Positions 1-11,660 of a stretch of 64,000 nucleotides of DNA are shown here, piece by piece (the first letter of the stretch is position 1; each line of letters opens with the position of its first letter). The stretch is from Emydura subglobosa (lineage: Eukaryota > Chordata > Testudines > Chelidae). The translations under genes and the position numbers were made by a program. The notes below the pieces were generated by a model, which was not told where the DNA came from, made no database searches, and saw only the letters and a program-made list of their open reading frames with translations. Location: NCBI GenBank assembly GCA_007922225.1, contig ML679954.1, positions 22,713,003-22,777,002 on the forward strand. The letters run 5' to 3'.

Positions 1-439
1 GACTCATAAATCCAGTGTTTAATAGCTCTTATCCACAGATTGGTGGTTTACAGTAAGTATCAAAATGTCCTGACTTGTATTTTGTGGTGTGGAATGGGGT
101 CAGATGATAATGAAGATTAAAGCTTGCCTAAACGGTTTCCTTCCTTTCAGTAGTATTAATAATTCTTTTGAATGAAAACGATTGTGTCAAGAGGACAGGC
201 AGATTATTGCATATTGATGTGTAATGGGATTTGGGAGAAGATGTGACAGTTACACTCGCAATTCCAGTTCTGTTAGTGAGGTGTTGGATGATATTTGACT
301 GGAATAATTAAAGCTCATCACAGAGTGAACTATGAAATCCACTAGTTACAATAGAATGGTGAGGGGTCAGGTTCAGTTGTTGTTGGATGAGTTCTATGAA
401 GAGGTTTTGATCAAGACATAAATTGTGGATAAAACAGAG
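1..439. other. Anonymous AT-rich non-coding DNA
   Basis: I see no gene, RNA or recognisable mobile element here. The composition is typical AT-rich vertebrate intergenic or intronic DNA, with only short chance reading frames. Confidence 0.5.
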
Positions 440-449
440 ATTCTGATAT

Positions 450-515
450 TTAGGAGCAGAACCTCAGCTGGTGTAAACTGTCACAGCGCCATTGATTTCA
501 GTGGAGCTATACTTG
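450..515. repeat. Degenerate palindromic repeat
   Basis: The segment carries the wording of a common reptilian palindromic repeat: a 'cagctggtgtaaactg' arm followed by a core of the type 'ccattgatttcagtggagc', which is itself nearly self-complementary. Related wording occurs at about 20.26, 45.4 and 63.9 kb in this window. It is probably a MITE-like non-autonomous DNA transposon. The family name is not certain. Confidence 0.5.
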
Positions 516-681
516 AGGGCTCTCAGGGTTTACCTGTGCAGTGTAATCCCTTTAACTGTCACATACCATGGACATCCTATTGCCTCAATGAAGTGTCTTT
601 TCCAACTTTAGTCCCCAAGGACTTGCAAAGTGCTGAGCACCCTCGATGCCCATTGGCTTCAGTGGGAGATAGGAGCACTCT

Positions 682-782
682 AAGGCTTGAGCCCCAGGTC
701 AGGAAAGCGTTTAAGCACACACTTAAGTTCCATTCCCTTGTAGCTGAGTGTGTGCTTCAGTGCTTTCCTGGTTCGGAATGCT
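682..782. repeat. Palindromic MITE-like repeat (foldback)
   Basis: Two arms are inverted copies of each other. The left arm contains 'aggaaagcgtttaagcaca' and the right arm contains 'gtgtgcttcagtgctttcct', separated by a short spacer. The same 'aagcac...gtgctt' wording recurs at 13.93-14.10 kb and 25.66-25.77 kb. The overlapping reading frames on both strands here (425-790 plus, 680-922 minus) are explained by this symmetry and are not genes. Confidence 0.65.
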
Positions 783-799
783 CTCCTTAATTGGAACCT

Positions 800-868
800 A
801 AGGGCCTGATCCACAGTCCTTTGTAGGTAATGGGAGTCCTTCCATTGGACTCTGGATTTGGGCCTAGA
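800..868. repeat. Palindromic MITE-like repeat
   Basis: The left end reads 'gggcctgatccaca' and the right end 'tctggatttgggcct', which is its reverse complement with few changes. The core 'aatgggagtccttccattgga' is also self-complementary. This matches the widespread turtle/crocodilian foldback repeats. A similar unit lies at 5.98-6.09 kb. Confidence 0.65.
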
Positions 869-3800
869 AGAAGAGGTCATGAAGAAGAAATACGTTTTCT
901 GTAAGGACTTAAAATGACACACAACATTGTACTACATAATAATGAAAAGAGAATTTCACTACATTCCATCTTTATTTGATCTTCATCTCTTCTTCAATCT
1001 TTATTTCCCACCTTCTGTACTAAAATACTTTAGTTTAGAATTTCCTACCTATTTAATGCCTGTTTAAGTACCATTTAATCACTTGTTCCTAGCCAAATGT
1101 GTTCCCGTTAGGCAGATTCTATTCCTATACTCTCCCCACTAAGCAGCAGACATTACACCATGCTATCATTAGGCTAAATAGATTTCCTGGGAGATGTCCC
1201 AATATATGATTGGATTGATGTGTTCCAATTAAGTGCCACATATTGTATTTTACTAATGGTACAGGAAGAACCAGGTGTATCCTTTGACCAAAATACAGAA
1301 TTTTTAAATAGAGTTCTCAGGAATTTGGGGGGGTCTACTGACACTGAGCTATAGGATAGTGTTAAATACGACCGACACATTTTTCAGTAATTTGATAGAG
1401 AACCTCTCATTTTTTCTCAATCTTATATCAAGGCAAATGTGATTCATGATTTCTGTACCTTCATCTGAGCCCACAGCAAAAGAAAATGGCACAGGCTGAG
1501 CATTTTTTTTACACTTGTGGTAATCTCACTGTGACAGATCAACTCTAATCTGCAATAATTCATGTCTTATATAAAGTTGAATTAATGTTAAGAGAATTAT
1601 AAGACTAGGTGAACCTTCTCACTTTACAATAAGATGCAAAGCAGAAAGGCAGTTTCATACCTACAGCCAGGACAATTAATATACAAAAGCACAGTTCTTA
1701 GGCTAAAACCGAAGATCAGATGTTCTTGGGATGATGGAGGAGATATTTATTTGGGAAAAAAATTGTTTTTAAAAAAAGTGCAGGAAAATAAAACCATTAT
1801 ATTATTTTTTTACTCAAGAGCAGCGATTTACAATAATGACTAACTAAGGAAAGCATACAATGGACTCGGCCAGAGTTAAATTGTACAGACACATGTTTTG
1901 TTGGGGTTTTTTTGTTTATAATTAACCAGACACATAAGAGAAGCCAGAAGAGTATAATGGAACTGCAAGTCATCTATAAAGGGAACCAAGAAACAATGGG
2001 CAGTGTCCATAACGTGTTGCCTGGCAAAGGGTCAGAGAAAAATTGAGGAGAGAAGATGCTCTTGAAATGCAAAGTTTTGTTTTTCACTGTGAGCACATAG
2101 ATGCTACCTATCTATAAGCTTGGTCCTGACTTTGCCATTGACTTCAATGTTGCAGTTTTGGACACTAAAGAAGCTGTTGCAAAATTTAAGGCTAAATATA
2201 TCATGCATATATTTTCTTTGATTTTTCTCTCTGCTTTTTTATATGATTATATACGAAATCTTGTTTTATTACAACCCACTTAATTTTTTACACTGCTTCA
2301 GTATTACACACAGACCAGACGGGAGAGGAGAAACAACCTTTAGCCTCTAAGAAGTACTCATAATGGAAGTCAGTCCGGAGCCTAGCCTGCTCCAGACAAA
2401 GTCAAATTTACCCAATGAGTCCTGTGTTGATGGCTGACGTGGATATTCTGTATTCCAGCTGTCCTGACCGTGTGAAGAGAACCATGAGCACTCCAGAGAT
2501 TCACAAGCATATCTCCTCAGCCACAAAATTCAGCCTCAGATTAGAAATGAAACAGAATTTTTGCATAAATTAAATAGCAGAGTTCATCATATGATTGAAT
2601 CTGTGACTAGCATGATCACACAGGGCCCAGTCTGAAAACCGTAGCCATGTGACTAGGCCCAATGACCAGCAGGGAGCCCGGGCTCTGATAAACATTCACT
2701 GGGCCAAATCCTAAAAATCTACATTCAGGTTTTACTCAGCCTTTGCTTGGTCAAAACTCCAAATGAAGACAATATGATTTTTTGGCTGAATAAGGAGTTC
2801 AGATTTTGGTTTGTTTTGTGTTGGAATTAGTTTACTAGCCATATTGAATATTTTTTCTTTCTTTTTCCCCCCCGTGCAGTTTAAATCTTTAATTGAAAGC
2901 TAGGAAACAAGTGAGTCTGTGCTAGTGTGTTTATTATGAAAATCCTTTCATTTCCAAAAAGAAATTATGGCAAAAGGCTATATATTAACCCTTTGTTCTC
3001 ACTCATCCTGATCTCTATCCTGAATGAACAGAAAACATCCGACTTAGAAAACCTCAGTTTCACCCTTGGGCACCTAAGCCAGTGCTACATTTTTTTTTTG
3101 TACCAATCATGATTAATAAATTCAAGAACATATCAATGAAAGTGATTGTATCCTTGACGTAAATGTAAAGGTTAATGCAGAAACAGCCATGTAATGCTTT
3201 TTAAGCTGCTCCTTGTCAAATCGCATTCTGCTAATGACTTTTCAACTACAAGTCAGGCCATTTAAATCCCAGATTCCTACTGCACTTATCCAGTATGAAC
3301 GGGTAGCTAGATATAAATACTGATGTGGTGGTACTTGTAGACGTGAGGTGAAATAAATAAAAAGATTTTCTTTTCATTGGAAGGTGGAAAAAAGAATTTA
3401 TAAATGACTATCAAAATAGTAACTTCTAATAAACTGAAGGGGGAAAAAGAAGGAATACTTTAATTTGTATAGACCAGATATTATTCAGCTGTACAGATTA
3501 GTGTCTTGCAACGTTTTTAATAATGTATGTAGAGAGATTTCAAAAGTTGCTTGCCCTTTCTACTCCTTCCCCACCCCGTCTTTCCCACAGCTCCTTTAAA
3601 GCCAGGTCAGATTTATAGTGGAGCACCTCACACTTTTTAGACTAATTCAAAATGGATTTTTTTAGTCCAAACACACCAACAAACCATATTTTTCAAATGT
3701 GTTAAAGACGGGAATAGAAAATTCCTGCTTTTTTTAAAACCATAAATTTTCCAGCCAGTCATGATGAAGAGCTTTTTAAGAAAAAAGAAAGTTTACGAGA

Positions 3801-5200
3801 AATTTCAGGATGTGCTTTATATGAAGCTGCTTTGGAAATCAAAGATCAAACCTCGTAATTTCATTTTAGACATATATCAGTGTCATTCTGTATTCCCCCC
3901 CATATACACATCTAAAAGAATGATTACTCAAAAATACCTTCTGCTTGTTTAAAAAAAAAAATTGTTTTTGTTTCCCATTCAGGTTAAGGCTGCAGCTTAA
4001 ATAGGTTTAAAGTTATTTCAGTACTTAATTGGAAAATACTAATTAACAGCTTCACAAGTAGCAAATGATTATCATTAATTCATTCAACAATTTCTGTATT
4101 AATGAGGCTATCATATGTATTTCCCACTTAACCCAGTCTCTAAGCACTGTAAAATGTTACTAAATCACATATTAAAAAAAAAAATAGACTGTTAAAATGT
4201 TTCAAATCAGGCAAATTGTGAACAGTAAGATAGAATATTATAAAATGACCAGTGGTTAGAAAAAAAACTTGAAAATAAAGTTATAAGACATACTAAATTA
4301 AACCCTCAGGCTATGCACCTTATTTATACAACAAAGGACATCTACAGAATAAGCAACCAGTACAACAAACAAAGGTATGACTAATAGATAGGCATGAACT
4401 GCTTGTTTTGTATTCCTCTCACATCTCCCATTTCCCCAAAGCAGAGAAAATGAAAGAAACCTTGTTCCAACCTCTCTCAGCCATTCATCCTTCTTGGGTC
4501 TGGTACACAAAAGTTATGATTGTTTAATTTTAGCCTCAAGCAGCATAGGGTACAGAGCTATAGGGTGTTAAGTGGCCCCTCTAAACTAAATCACCTCTAA
4601 ATCATCACTAAATCATGATTCATTTACTTCCTTTGTCTTTTCAGGAAAAGACAACAGGGAAGTTCTCCAGAGATAAGTCTCCCATTTGTAAAATGGTAAC
4701 AATGTTTGAGGAAGATTTTCAAAGATATTAGGGGCCTTAAAAGTCAATACTCAACAGGGGTGTTGTACAGCTCAATCAGTGTTCATGAAGTGCTTTGCTA
4801 TCCTCAGGTGGAAGATGTTATAAAAGTGCAACATGTTATCACTACATTCCATGATTAAAAAACTCATTCATGTAGGCCTCCATAAACTCAGTATAGCTGA
4901 AGAGTCAGCAATCCTGTAAGTATAGTGTTCTAATTGTGTCTAAAATGCTTCAGTAGGTTTTTATAATGAGTGTTGGGTCCGATCCTGTTGTCCTTGTTCA
5001 CATACAATATTCACTGATTTTTGTGGGGATAGATGCATCCAAATCGTCTGTAGGATTAATTCTTTCACCAACATTATATTGAAGTCAATGGAAACTAGGC
5101 ATTTATACTTCCTGTTCTAAAGGTACATTGTTGTATCCAATTAGATGTTGTTTTCTACATAGTTGTTTCATGATCTTAAAATGGATAATAAACAAATCTT
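869..5200. other. Anonymous AT-rich DNA
   Basis: No gene is recognised in this stretch. The reading frames present are 60-70 codons, have no family resemblance and sit in AT-rich sequence, as expected by chance. A degenerate foldback-like piece starting 'gggccaaatcctaaaaa' lies near 2.70-2.81 kb. Short homopolymers, for example around 3.95 and 4.17 kb, are the only other structure. Confidence 0.45.
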
Positions 5201-5204
5201 CAGG

Positions 5205-5316
5205 TGTGAAATTCATCCTTGGATGGAGAGCTAGTACAAGTCCTGTGTCCCACTGAAGTCCCTCTTTTATTTTGAGGGCTTGTGCTGGACTTCTGCACAG
5301 GGGAGAATTCATCCTA
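5205..5316. repeat. Degenerate palindromic repeat
   Basis: The arm 'ctagtacaagtcct' near 5.23 kb pairs with 'agggcttgtgctgg' near 5.28 kb in inverted orientation. The element is more decayed than the copies at 0.8 and 6.0 kb. It is probably a MITE-like foldback repeat. Confidence 0.45.
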
Positions 5317-5982
5317 TAGAATATACATATAAACCTAGGTCTTGACCTTGCAAACACTTATTTATGCATGTAATTTAACTTTACTTGTAAAAGTGTGAGT
5401 AGACCCATTGATTATTACATGGAGCCATACACAGAAGTATCAGGTTTTGTATATGAAGCAAGGGTTGGCTAGAGCCAATATTTTGCTAATGATTTGACCT
5501 TTCTCTGTATTACTAAAGCACTGCAATTCATTTTTCAGCTTTGATCATGGTTATTAGGTATGTTCAACAGGCTTGTGCATAATGTCTGTTACTCAGCTTC
5601 CTCATGTCAAGTTGTTTCTGTCCTGCTGCTGTAATTAATAGTAATGTGGTTTCATTGTGTTGCATATCCATAACGTGGAAACGACAGAAACATATGCCAT
5701 GTCTGATGAACCTGAAAGTGAGAGTAGGTAGGGACAAATTTGCTAAAAGGCTTATTCCAGTTGACAATCAGTCCCTTGTGACATTAATAATGTTTTAAGT
5801 ATGTTGTTTATAAGCCAAGATATAGCCAGAAACTAGTCATAGACATCATGGGGAAACAGTAGAATCTGCTGTTTTAGTATCCCTGGAGCTGATGAAGCAA
5901 CATGGCAGTTTTTAATGTAGAAGATAGCACCATCCCCTTTAGACAGGAAACTCCTAAAAGTAATCACATTCAAACCAAGAGT

Positions 5983-6088
5983 TTTCAGGACAAATCTGTG
6001 AACCTAACACAAAGCCTGATCCAAAATCTAAGGGTATCTGTTGGAGTCTTCTCATGGATTTCAGTGGGCTTTGGATTAGGCCCTTAGT
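5983..6088. repeat. Palindromic MITE-like repeat
   Basis: The left arm 'aaagcctgatccaaaatc' and the right arm 'gggctttggattaggccc' are inverted copies flanking about 60 bp, with 'gatttcagtggg' in the core. It is the clearest copy in the window of the 'gggcctgatcc...ggatcaggccc' class. Confidence 0.65.
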
Positions 6089-7669
6089 GTGACTTACTTC
6101 ATAGGGTATGGTTATGCTTTGGGGAGCACGAGTTACTGGGATTTGTATGGTCTTGATTCTGCAGTCCTGACTCAGACAAAACCCCTATTAAGATCCAGTG
6201 AACAGGTGTTTTAATGGGTAAGGATTTAAAGGATTTAAGTGGCTCATAGTTTATGCCGTGCAAGGATGAATTTCAGCCTCTTTGAGCACTGCGCAGCTTG
6301 TCTTGTCTGGCTGGTATGGAAGGGTGTAGGGCAATCCCATGATTGCAGAGCTTGAAATGGATGCTTAAACTAGCCCCAAAATGATTGTTTGCTTTACTTT
6401 TGCTGGAGTTTCTGCCTAAGAATGAAAGGACCTTAGCCAAAGAGTAAAATTTTCCCCACCCACAAAATGTTCTTTTCTGGAAATATGGTGATGGCTTGTA
6501 TTCCTTTTAGATATGTGCCAATAGCTTTGCCTGCTTTTCTTGTCTCTGACATACGGGGCTGTGAGCATGAGGATAATATTCTGAAAAGAGAAACTCTGTT
6601 CCTAGCCCCCCAAGAAAAAATGTATCTCTGTGAAATACAATATATACAACAACAGATGAAAGAAAGGGGTCAAAAGACAAGACAGCTGTTACATTTTTCT
6701 AGCAGGAGATCAAATGCAACAGAAGTATTTAGCCAATCTATATTGTTTCATTTCTTTGCACAGATAAACATGTTGTTCAATAGAGTCTTACCATAAATCT
6801 TGAGAGTCCTAAGATCTGCTGAACTAAGGAAATTTGGGGCCAGAATATCAAGAAGGAAACTCCTGAAGCTGTTGTTTCTGGCAACATTCATAATTCCCTT
6901 CAGCTTTCCATTTTATGCCCACTTTGTTTTAACTCCTTTATCAGTTAACTGTCACAAATCTTTCAAGTTTCTGAATTAAATGACCTATTGCAGAACGTGT
7001 TGTACTGAACTCTTGGAAAAAAATCTTGAAAAAGGCAACAAGTCTGGGTTTTCCAACATGGAGTGTATACTCATAGGCCATGTATAGCCTTTTAAAACAA
7101 CTTCATCCAAAGCAATGAAACTTGCTACCTATTCTAAGATGGTTAATTTCCTTTCAGTGCAGTTCCCATTAAAGCAGATGTGAGTTATGCGTGTGTACCA
7201 ATGGAACATGAGACAACTAAATGTTAATAAGCAACATGTGTATTGGGGAGACAACATGATGAGAGAGAATGCCCACTCCAGAGTTTGAACGTCATAGAAT
7301 CTTGTCATTTCCAGCAGGACGTAATTTGTGGAAAGGAAGAGCCCTAACTAAAGCAGCTGAGAAACTATTTGTGCCATCTTTATTGAAAACTGTATTACAG
7401 TTCTTGAGCGTAACACAGAGGATGGCTAATACAGCAGATATTGTAACAGGTTATAAGGACTGGTGAGACAAGAAATCATGAGTCTGACAATGTAACAGAG
7501 GTGGGGAAGAAGGACACCATGTAAAAATACAGAATGAGCCTTCAGGAGATGCAGACGATGCATTTTGCCATTTCTACTATCAAACAGCTAAGAATGAACT
7601 TCCAACTATCCTCCTCTAACTCCTTTGGTGAGACTTCCAACAACAAATTATGTGCCAGGAACCAACCCC
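6089..7669. other. Anonymous non-coding DNA with a 109-codon open frame
   Basis: The longest frame is 6467-6796 (plus, 109 codons). I do not recognise its product. It has no signal peptide, domain motif or convincing splice context, and its composition does not differ from its flanks. I treat it as chance. Nothing else is identified in this stretch. Confidence 0.35.
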
Positions 7670-8010
7670 TGCAGCAGAGTAGGGCAACTTAATGAGTGCA
7701 GCTGGCCTGCAGCAGGCTACCTGATTGCCTACACCACCTGATTGCTGGGAAGAATCAGCTGACCTGCTCTTAAACTCAGCAACTGGAACTGATCAGTGGC
7801 TGTTCCAAGTATTTGTCTACAGTTGCATTAGCTCCTGAAGTTGCGTGTTCCAGCCCTGTTTTAAGGCAGTTCCCTAGCCTCACTCCACATAATGCAGCCC
7901 TTCTCCTCTGCTCTGACCCTCAGCTCTGGTATCTGAGCCTGGGCTCCTACTCCTGGCTATTGACTCCTGCCTTAACCACTACACCTGCCTGCCCACGTCC
8001 TGGTTGCTGA
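7670..8010. other. GC-richer, CT-repetitive stretch, possible LTR remnant
   Basis: This piece is richer in G and C than its surroundings. It ends with loosely repeated 'ctcctgact/ctggct' wording, resembling the U5-side tracts of some turtle gypsy LTRs. I see no TATA box, poly(A) signal or target duplication that would confirm this. It could also be decayed unique sequence. Confidence 0.2.
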
Positions 8011-8011
8011 T

Positions 8012-8300
8012 GCCCTCTTTGCATGGAACATCGTTCCTCAGCCCATCTGCAAGTCCATTCTTTTCCCTATGTTTAAATCCTTCTTGAAGGTCCACCTCTA
8101 AAATGCTGCCTCTGGGGACATCTAGCTGACTTATAGTGACTGGTGTATTGCTAAATGTTATGTTCACTTCAACTTTGCCTCCTTCAACACTCTTTATTTC
8201 TATGTTGTACACATTCCCTTTAACTTTCGTTTGCCTGTATGTCTGTTCTTGGGCTCCTGGGGCAGGGACTGCCTCTACGTGTCTGTCTGGGAAGCACTCA
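8012..8300 (+). mobile_element. L2/L3-like LINE 3' tail (decayed)
   Basis: The order of short landmarks matches a repeat common in turtles. First comes 'tttaaatccttcttgaaggtccacctct' style wording, of which the core 'aaatccttcttgaaggtcc' is clearest. A T-rich middle follows, and then 'ggggcagggactgcctct' with 'tgtctgtctgggaagc'. Related tails occur at 27.79-28.29, 43.84-43.99 and 52.32-52.44 kb. No reverse transcriptase remains. The 77-codon minus-strand frame 7979-8212 is an antisense shadow. Assignment to L2 or L3 rather than another CR1-clade LINE or its SINE partner is inference. Confidence 0.5.
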
Positions 8301-9791
8301 GAACCCTGTAAACTGAAACAAGGTGTGCTGGCCCTTGAAGGGAAGGCTAAACGCTTGGCACAACTCTAACCCCAGTTCAGCACAGAATGAAGGGAATTTG
8401 GGAGCTTGGACTTCCTGGGGGGATGTTGTGAGTGACAGCCTCATACAGACATTACAATAAAAAACAAATACCAATAACAGAGACTAACAAGAATCACAAT
8501 TTGGTGACTTTCAATCACTTAACAGCTTTTGTGAAAAAATCCTCATTTAAAAAAGATCTTTTAAACCATACCCTTTTGTGGTCCCTTAACATTTGCTTCT
8601 TTGCCATGCCCAGGAATAAGGGAATCTGGGCTTCTTGCTTGTATATTATTGTAGTTAGGTTCCTCTCTTCTATGCAAACTGTCCTCAGCTACATCTCTAT
8701 CTAGGAGTGTTAAATACTTTTTCTTTACCTCTAATTGATCGCCATAACATTCTCAGAAGCTGGACTCTGCCTATATATTAGCTCCACTTGTCTGGGATGC
8801 TTGTCTTGCAAGGGGCTAGGAGGCCCAGAGGGGTCTCATTTGTCTTGTAATCTCCTTTTTATTACTAGATAAAGCTGCACACGTCAGGCACATTGGCATT
8901 TTGACCTGCTGGTCTTGTTCATGAAACAGAAAAACAAGACCCCTTGGGTAAAAAGATGGTGGTCCTGGTTCCCCCAGCTTTATGGCCACAAAATAAAACC
9001 CCATTTCTTTTCAAATGCTGTGGTGTTTTTTTTTTTTTCTGCATCTGCTCTCCCAATATCTTCTGAGCGTTACGTATTTTTTTCATCCCTTGAGGATGGA
9101 ACTAAGGTTCCAAGAAGCAATTTTTCTTCTCAAAAGAAATTATCTTGTTAATTTCAGGGGGACTTTTTTTTTTTTTTAAATGCCAGCCTATATTTCTGCA
9201 CTGACCCTCTCCCTCCTCCTGCCCCTTGCAATATTCAAATTATGAAGCATTCATTATTTCTGATACCTTAGGAATGACATTATTTTCTCTTACTTGACAA
9301 AGGGCCTTGTGTATTTTGTACTAAAATGCATTCTTTTGGTTACAGACTGTGGAGTTTTTGATGTTCAATATTAGTGTTTAACTGCACAGCACACAGACCT
9401 AATAAATACTATATTAGTGTCCTCTTTTGCAAAGACAGCCAAAAGGTGCTATTTTTGTAGGAATGACATGATGAAAACTCCTGTAATTTACTTTTGGTAC
9501 AATATCTCATTAAAAGAAATGGAAAGCTGATTTTACAGTCTGAAGAGGTATCTATATAATAAAAATAAGACATCTCATTGACAGAACACAATAAAATATA
9601 TTTCATTGATACAACACCCCATATCATTTTTAGTAAGCAAGAGTGCATGGTATTATTCCAGACAATTCAGTCTGTGATCAAAGTATTGACAGACTTTTTT
9701 TAAAAACCATCTCTGTTGGAAATATTCTCCTCTGTTTCTCTGGAGCACATACAGGTGTCTAAAGGAGACAGCGGTGATTAGTCTTAAATGG
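8301..9791. other. Anonymous AT-rich DNA
   Basis: No gene is recognised. The reading frames are under 91 codons and look like chance. T-runs occur near 9.03 and 9.17 kb. Confidence 0.4.
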
Positions 9792-9955
9792 TGTAACAGG
9801 GCAATCAGGTCCTTAAGAGCTTGTGGAGGTATAAGGGACAGAGAGCAGCCACCCCTGTGCCAGAGAGAAGCCTAGCAGACAGGTGCCCCCACACTCAGTT
9901 GGAAAATATAAAGGAGGACCCAGCTTCAGGCCACACTGGAACCAGGGGTTAAAAT
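9792..9955 (+). mobile_element. 5' LTR remnant of Gmr1-like gypsy element
   Basis: It begins with TGTAAC and shares ordered landmarks with the right LTR at 12425: a 'gggacag(a)gagcag' stretch, 'cagcagacaggtgc' and 'aatataaagga' against 'aatataaaaga'. The TATA-like box is TATAAAG at 9907-9913. Similarity to the right LTR fades at about 9950, just before integrase-coding sequence. The LTR's R/U5 end, the primer-binding site, gag and protease are therefore all missing. The right edge is approximate. Confidence 0.65.
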
Positions 9956-9971
9956 TGGCTCGTGATATATC

Positions 9972-10900
9972 TTGGTCCAGCCAATTGGAGGTGGAAAACA
10001 CAGAGTAGAGGATACTCATGCAGTTATTTTGCTCTGGCACTTTCTGAGATATCAAGGATTATTGTGCATCCTGCCCAGAATGTTAATTTGTGGGCCCCAG
10101 CCCAGCCCACAGGGACCTCTTAATTCTCTCCCACTAGTAGGCACCTCTTTTGAGGGGATCAGGATAGACTTTTTAGGACCCCTAGAACTGAGTTCACGTG
10201 GATGTTTATTCATTTTAGTAATTCTAGCTCATGCCACCCAGAGGCTGTGGCCTTGTACTCTGCAATGACATAGGCAATAGCAAGTGAATTTCTGAAAGTG
10301 ATCTCCTAAGCAGGGAGCCTGAGAGTCATCCTGACAAATCAGGGCATGGCCTTTGTGTTGCAGCTAATGCAGGAAGTATGGACCCTTCTGAAGGTCCACT
10401 TGGCAAGAACCTCTGTCTACCATCTGCAAAGCGTTGGGTTGGTGGACTGGTTTAATTGTACGCTAAAAGGAATGTTACAAAAACTTGTGGCTGTTGAGTC
10501 CTGGAATGAGAATAAGATGTTACCCTACTTGCTGGTGAGCAGGGAAGTCATGCAGTTATCTATGGGCTTCTTGCCTTTTGCATTACTATATGGCAGGCAG
10601 CTGTGTGGTATATTACTCCTCCTGCAGGAGTTATGGCACAAATAAGGCACCACAAGCCCTAACATAATACAATATGTCCTTAAATTAAGGGCAAGCCTAG
10701 ATCTGGTAGGAAACTTTGCCAAGGAGAACTTGCAGGCAGCACAGAGCTCGGAAGAACAACACTAAAATAGAAAGGCCTGCCTGCAGGTTTACCAGCTAGG
10801 GGCCTGAATGCTTTTGCTGCTTCCCTCCTAGGGAAAGAAGCTGCTGGCAAAATAGTAGGGCCCTTTTGTGGTCCTGAGGTGCAGCGGAAGCTAGACTGTG
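9972..10900 (+). pseudogene. Gmr1-like retrotransposon integrase, degenerate
   Basis: This is the degenerate integrase of a Ty3/gypsy retrotransposon, which would insert element cDNA into the host genome. The frame 9972-10268 covers a decayed zinc-binding region and the start of the DDE core, with the first catalytic Asp (GAC, 10167-10169) in a R-I-D-F-L-G-P context. After a frame break, 10328-10645 continues the core. The second catalytic residue of the D-Q-G motif is Asn (AAT, 10337-10339). The third, Glu in the usual G-L-V-E-R-F-N motif, is Asp (GAC, 10445-10447), and the following Arg is Trp. A GPY/F-like C-terminal region with a 'LLAK' motif is readable to about 10.9 kb through stops. 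Two of three catalytic residues are changed, so the enzyme is dead. It lies upstream of the reverse transcriptase, which is unusual for gypsy elements. Confidence 0.85.
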
Positions 10901-11039
10901 AAATACGTTTGATGGAGAAGTGACAGGAATCCTAAATATATCATGTTAATGTGTTTAAAGCTGTGGAAAGCCCTAGAGGCTTATTTATCCACTCTCTAAT
11001 GCATGAACTGGAGGTAGGGTCCCAGCTGGTGGTCCTACA

Positions 11040-11660
11040 GCCGCACATTGAAAGGAAGATCTTTCTCTCACATAACAGGAGGAAACCAGTGAGCTAGTTA
11101 GGGACTTTGCTGATGTTTGTTCTGCCAGATCCAGGAGAACCTATTTGATCAAACACAACATTCATCTTGAACGTGGGAACTTGGTCCAGAAGGGCTGCTG
11201 CTGGATTCTGGGGCAGTTAAGAGGCTCTGTAAAAAGGGAACTGCATTGTATGCTCCACCTGGGGGTAACTAAGGAATTTCATAGTGGATGGTGTAGTCCA
11301 ATCATGATGGTCCCAAAACTGCACCACAGTATTTGGTTTTGTATTGACTTCTGCAAAATAAATAGAGTATTTAAATTTGATGCATATCCCATGCGTCAGC
11401 TTGATGAGATTTTGGATGTACACTGGGGAAGCCCAATTTGTGACATTAGATCTTACTAAGAGATATTGGCAAATTCCCTTAACCACAGAATCCAGGAGGC
11501 TGACTGCATTTGCCACACTTTAGAGCCTCTGCCAGTTTCAAATCCTTCCATCCAGTCTCCATGGGGCCCCAATGCCATTTCAAAGGCCAATGAATAAAAT
11601 ACTCCCATACCACCTTATGATGGGGTTTACCTGGATGATGTGGTAGTTCATACAAATACC
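11040..11660 (+). pseudogene. Gmr1-like reverse transcriptase, degenerate
   Basis: This is the reverse transcriptase of the same element. The clearest frame is 11145-11459, which extends upstream in frame to about 11094. It shows the conserved N-terminal fingers block: hydrophobic-L-G-V followed by W-x-S-P-I-x-x-V-P-K, then an F-C-I-D-F-x-K-x-N motif containing the first catalytic Asp, and D-A-Y-P-M. The next block (K-x-Y-W-Q-I-P-L) follows in another frame from about 11457. The catalytic Y-L-D-D box is intact at 11628-11639 but in a shifted frame. At least two frameshifts and several stops separate these blocks. Antisense frames 11217-11516 and 11479-11859 are shadows. Confidence 0.88.

Noticed and set aside
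425..922. Overlapping plus (121-codon) and minus (80-codon) frames
   Set aside because: They fall in palindromic repeats whose symmetry gives similar frames on both strands; no protein family match.
6467..6796. 109-codon plus-strand frame
   Set aside because: No recognised family, signal or splice context; composition like its flanks.
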